Below are positions 15,255-17,263 of a stretch of DNA of 17,263 nucleotides, piece after piece. The notes below the pieces were generated by a model, which was not told the origin of the DNA, made no database searches, and saw only the letters and a list, made by a program, of their open reading frames with translations. Origin of the DNA: Candidatus Alistipes excrementipullorum (GTDB lineage Bacteria; Bacteroidota; Bacteroidia; Bacteroidales; Rikenellaceae); NCBI GenBank assembly GCA_019113665.1, contig DXGW01000121.1, positions 1-17,263 on the forward strand, given 5' to 3'. Numbering within the stretch: the stretch's first letter is position 1; the number at the start of each line of letters is the position of its first letter. The position numbers were made by a program, and so were the translations under genes.

Positions 15255-17263
15255 GTGGGAAACTATCTCGACAACAGCATCAAGTTCGTCGCCGGCGTCG
15301 GCGAGGCGCGCGCCAGACTGCTCGAAAAGGAGCTGGGCATCGTCTCCATGCGCGACATGCTCGCCCACTACCCGTTCCGCTACATCGACCGCACGAAAAT
15401 ATACCGCATAGGCGACATCGGCGAATCGTTGAATGCCGCCTACGTGCAGTTCCGTGCGCGCGTGACGGGCGTCGGGTTCGCCGGCACGGGACGCAAGCGG
15501 CGCTTCTCGGTCTACGTCTCCGACCCGACGGGCTCGGCCGAGCTCATCTGGTTCCAGGGCATAAAGTGGATCGAGAAACGCATAGAGGTCGGGCGCGAAT
15601 ACCTGATATTCGGCCGGCCGTCGTTTTTCCGCGGCGAGCTGTCGATGGTGCACCCCGAAGTCGAGAACATCGAGAAAGCGCTCGCCCGCCGCGTCGAGAG
15701 CGGCCTGCAGGGAATCTATTCGACGACCGAGAAGCTTTCGGGCGCTCTCGGCACCAAGGGTTTCTACAACATCATCTGCAACCTGTGGGCTACGGCCAAG
15801 GAGCACATCGACGACCCTCTGCCCGAAGAGTTCCGCCTAAAATACGGACTCATACCGCTGCGCGAGGCACTGCGCAACATACACTTCCCGCAGACACCCG
15901 AACTGCTGAAACAGGCACAGTACCGCCTGAAGTTCGACGAACTGTTAGGCGTACAGCTCAACATACAGTCGCAGCGCACGACCCGCATGAGCCGGCGCAA
16001 CGGTTTTCTTTTCCCGCGTGTCGGCGAGGCTTTCAACACCTTTTACAACGACAGGCTGCCGTTCCCGCTGACCGGGGCGCAGAAACGCGTCATCAAGGAG
16101 ATACGCAACGACACCGTCTCGGGCTGGCAGATGAACCGTCTGCTGCAGGGCGACGTCGGAAGCGGCAAGACCGTCGTGGCGCTGCTGGCCATGCTGCTGG
16201 CCGTGGACAACGGTTTCCAGGCCTGCATGATGGCCCCGACCGAGATACTTGCACGCCAGCACTTCGCAACCGTCTCGCGCATGCTCGAAGGGGTCGGCGT
16301 CGAGGTCGCAATCCTCACCGGAGCCTCGAAGGCCCGCGAACGCCGCCATGCCCTCGAAGGCATAGCCAACGGCTCGGTCAAGATACTCATAGGCACCCAT
16401 GCCCTCATCGAGGAGAAGGTCGTCTTCGCCAATCTGGGATTCGTGGTCATAGACGAGCAGCACCGGTTCGGCGTCGAGCAGCGCGCCCGCATGTGGACCA
16501 AGAACCTGCAGCCGCCGCATATCCTCGTGATGACGGCGACACCCATACCCCGTACGCTTGCCATGACGCTCTACGGCGACCTCGACGTATCGGTCATCGA
16601 CGAGCTGCCGCCCAACCGCCGCCCGATAAAGACGGCACACTACTTCGACTCGGCACGCCTGCGGCTCTTCGGCTTCATGCGCGAGCAGATACGGCTGGGG
16701 AGGCAGGTATATGTCGTCTACCCGCTCATCAAAGAGTCGGAAACGATGGACTACAAGGACCTCACGGACGGATTCGAAGCCATATCGCGCGACTTCCCGC
16801 TGCCCGAATACCGCGTGGCCGTATGTCACGGCAAGATGAAGCCCGAGGACAAGGAGGAGTCGATGCGCCAGTTCAAGCAGGGCGAGGCCGACATACTTGT
16901 GGCCACGTCGGTCATCGAGGTGGGCGTCGACGTGCCGAACGCCACGGTCATGGTCATCGAGTCGGCCGAGCGCTTCGGTCTCTCGCAGCTGCACCAGCTG
17001 CGCGGCCGCGTGGGGCGCGGCGCGGCCCAGTCCTACTGCATCCTCATGTCCGGCGAGAAGCTCTCGCGCGAGGCCCGTGCGCGCCTCGAGGCGATGTGCG
17101 AGACGAACGACGGTTTCCGCCTCGCGGAGCTCGACCTCAAGCTGCGGGGCGCGGGCGACATCAACGGCACGCTGCAGAGCGGCATGGCGTTTGATCTGAA
17201 GATCGCCAATCCGACGGCCGACGTGCAGGTGCTCACCCTGACGCGCGAAGCCGCCGCCGCGAT
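15255..17263 (+). CDS. recG: ATP-dependent DNA helicase RecG (3' end beyond window)
   Basis: RecG remodels stalled replication forks and Holliday junctions in the cytosol. The frame is open to the edge for 669 codons; family members have about 700 residues, so roughly 30 are missing. Seen in order: an N-terminal helix-hairpin-like segment (FVAGVGEARARLL, 11-23), an OB-fold wedge domain (about 62-135), Walker A GDVGSGKT (299-306), the DEQH box (400-403), TATPIPRTL (427-435) and the helicase C-terminal part with QLRGRVGRG (581-589), then the start of the RecG C-terminal domain (LRGAGD). I choose GTG at 15255 because the next in-frame ATG (15348) would delete the conserved N-terminal segment, and upstream codons have no usable start. 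A large ORF in another frame over the same stretch is a shadow of this gene. Confidence 0.95.
   Translation, partial: MGNYLDNSIKFVAGVGEARARLLEKELGIVSMRDMLAHYPFRYIDRTKIYRIGDIGESLNAAYVQFRARVTGVGFAGTGRKRRFSVYVSDPTGSAELIWFQGIKWIEKRIEVGREYLIFGRPSFFRGELSMVHPEVENIEKALARRVESGLQGIYSTTEKLSGALGTKGFYNIICNLWATAKEHIDDPLPEEFRLKYGLIPLREALRNIHFPQTPELLKQAQYRLKFDELLGVQLNIQSQRTTRMSRRNGFLFPRVGEAFNTFYNDRLPFPLTGAQKRVIKEIRNDTVSGWQMNRLLQGDVGSGKTVVALLAMLLAVDNGFQACMMAPTEILARQHFATVSRMLEGVGVEVAILTGASKARERRHALEGIANGSVKILIGTHALIEEKVVFANLGFVVIDEQHRFGVEQRARMWTKNLQPPHILVMTATPIPRTLAMTLYGDLDVSVIDELPPNRRPIKTAHYFDSARLRLFGFMREQIRLGRQVYVVYPLIKESETMDYKDLTDGFEAISRDFPLPEYRVAVCHGKMKPEDKEESMRQFKQGEADILVATSVIEVGVDVPNATVMVIESAERFGLSQLHQLRGRVGRGAAQSYCILMSGEKLSREARARLEAMCETNDGFRLAELDLKLRGAGDINGTLQSGMAFDLKIANPTADVQVLTLTREAAAA

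Noticed and set aside
14280..15806. A 508-codon reverse ORF crossing ispG and the start of recG
   Set aside because: It spans two divergent genes and both their promoters, and is off frame from ispG; the product is rich in Arg, Gly and Pro with no motif.
15248..17194. A 648-codon forward ORF starting at an ATG-like codon near the recG promoter
   Set aside because: It lies one frame off recG, its product is a run of Arg/Pro/Ala/His-rich low-complexity sequence without any family motif, and the recG frame carries all helicase motifs.
1..17263. CRISPR array, insertion sequence, tRNA or phage defence island
   Set aside because: No regularly spaced direct repeats, transposase motifs, terminal inverted repeats or tRNA-like cloverleaf sequences were seen; the caspase-like protein carries a signal peptide and has no defence neighbours, so I do not call it a defence system.

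Overview
The window reads as a chromosomal segment from a GC-rich member of the Bacteroidales, most likely Alistipes or a close relative in the Rikenellaceae. This placement is an inference from three signs: Bacteroidota-type -7 promoter boxes (TAnnTTTG) in every divergent intergenic gap, weak or absent Shine-Dalgarno sequences at most starts, and family content typical of the phylum (DUF3078, WbqC-like protein, IspG with an inserted domain, secreted GH2). It is densely coding, with no gene-free stretch above 100 bases. I see no tRNA, rRNA, insertion sequence, prophage or CRISPR array.

Layout from left to right. Positions 1-481 (+) hold the possible tail of an upstream gene and a small exported protein of unknown function. 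Positions 498-3553 (-) are a three-gene cell-envelope operon: a DUF3078 protein, a membrane-anchored S41 (Ctp) protease, and an 87-residue single-pass membrane protein whose start overlaps the protease stop. Divergent from it is nfo (endonuclease IV, +), closed by a strong hairpin at 4502-4535 that can serve both converging transcripts. Positions 4554-11013 (-) form a tight five-gene operon transcribed as CvpA-like membrane protein, rsgA, trmH, an exported caspase-like protein with a duplicated N-terminal module, and a class III PLP aminotransferase. All junctions overlap or are under 10 bases apart, so ribosome assembly and tRNA modification genes are coupled to an exported caspase-fold protein.

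Divergent from that operon is a secreted GH2-family protein (11127-13106, +) in which both catalytic glutamates appear to be replaced, so it is probably a pseudo-glycosidase. It overlaps tail-to-tail with a WbqC-like gene, which lies 10 bases behind ispG (isoprenoid synthesis, -). Divergent from ispG is recG (+), open to the right edge and lacking only about the last 30 residues. It starts with GTG almost directly at the expected transcription start, which suggests a leaderless mRNA.

The points most worth following are the GH2 pseudoenzyme, the caspase-like protein with its repeated N-terminal module and its operon, the probable leaderless recG, and a 14-base promoter core shared by nfo and the GH2 gene.
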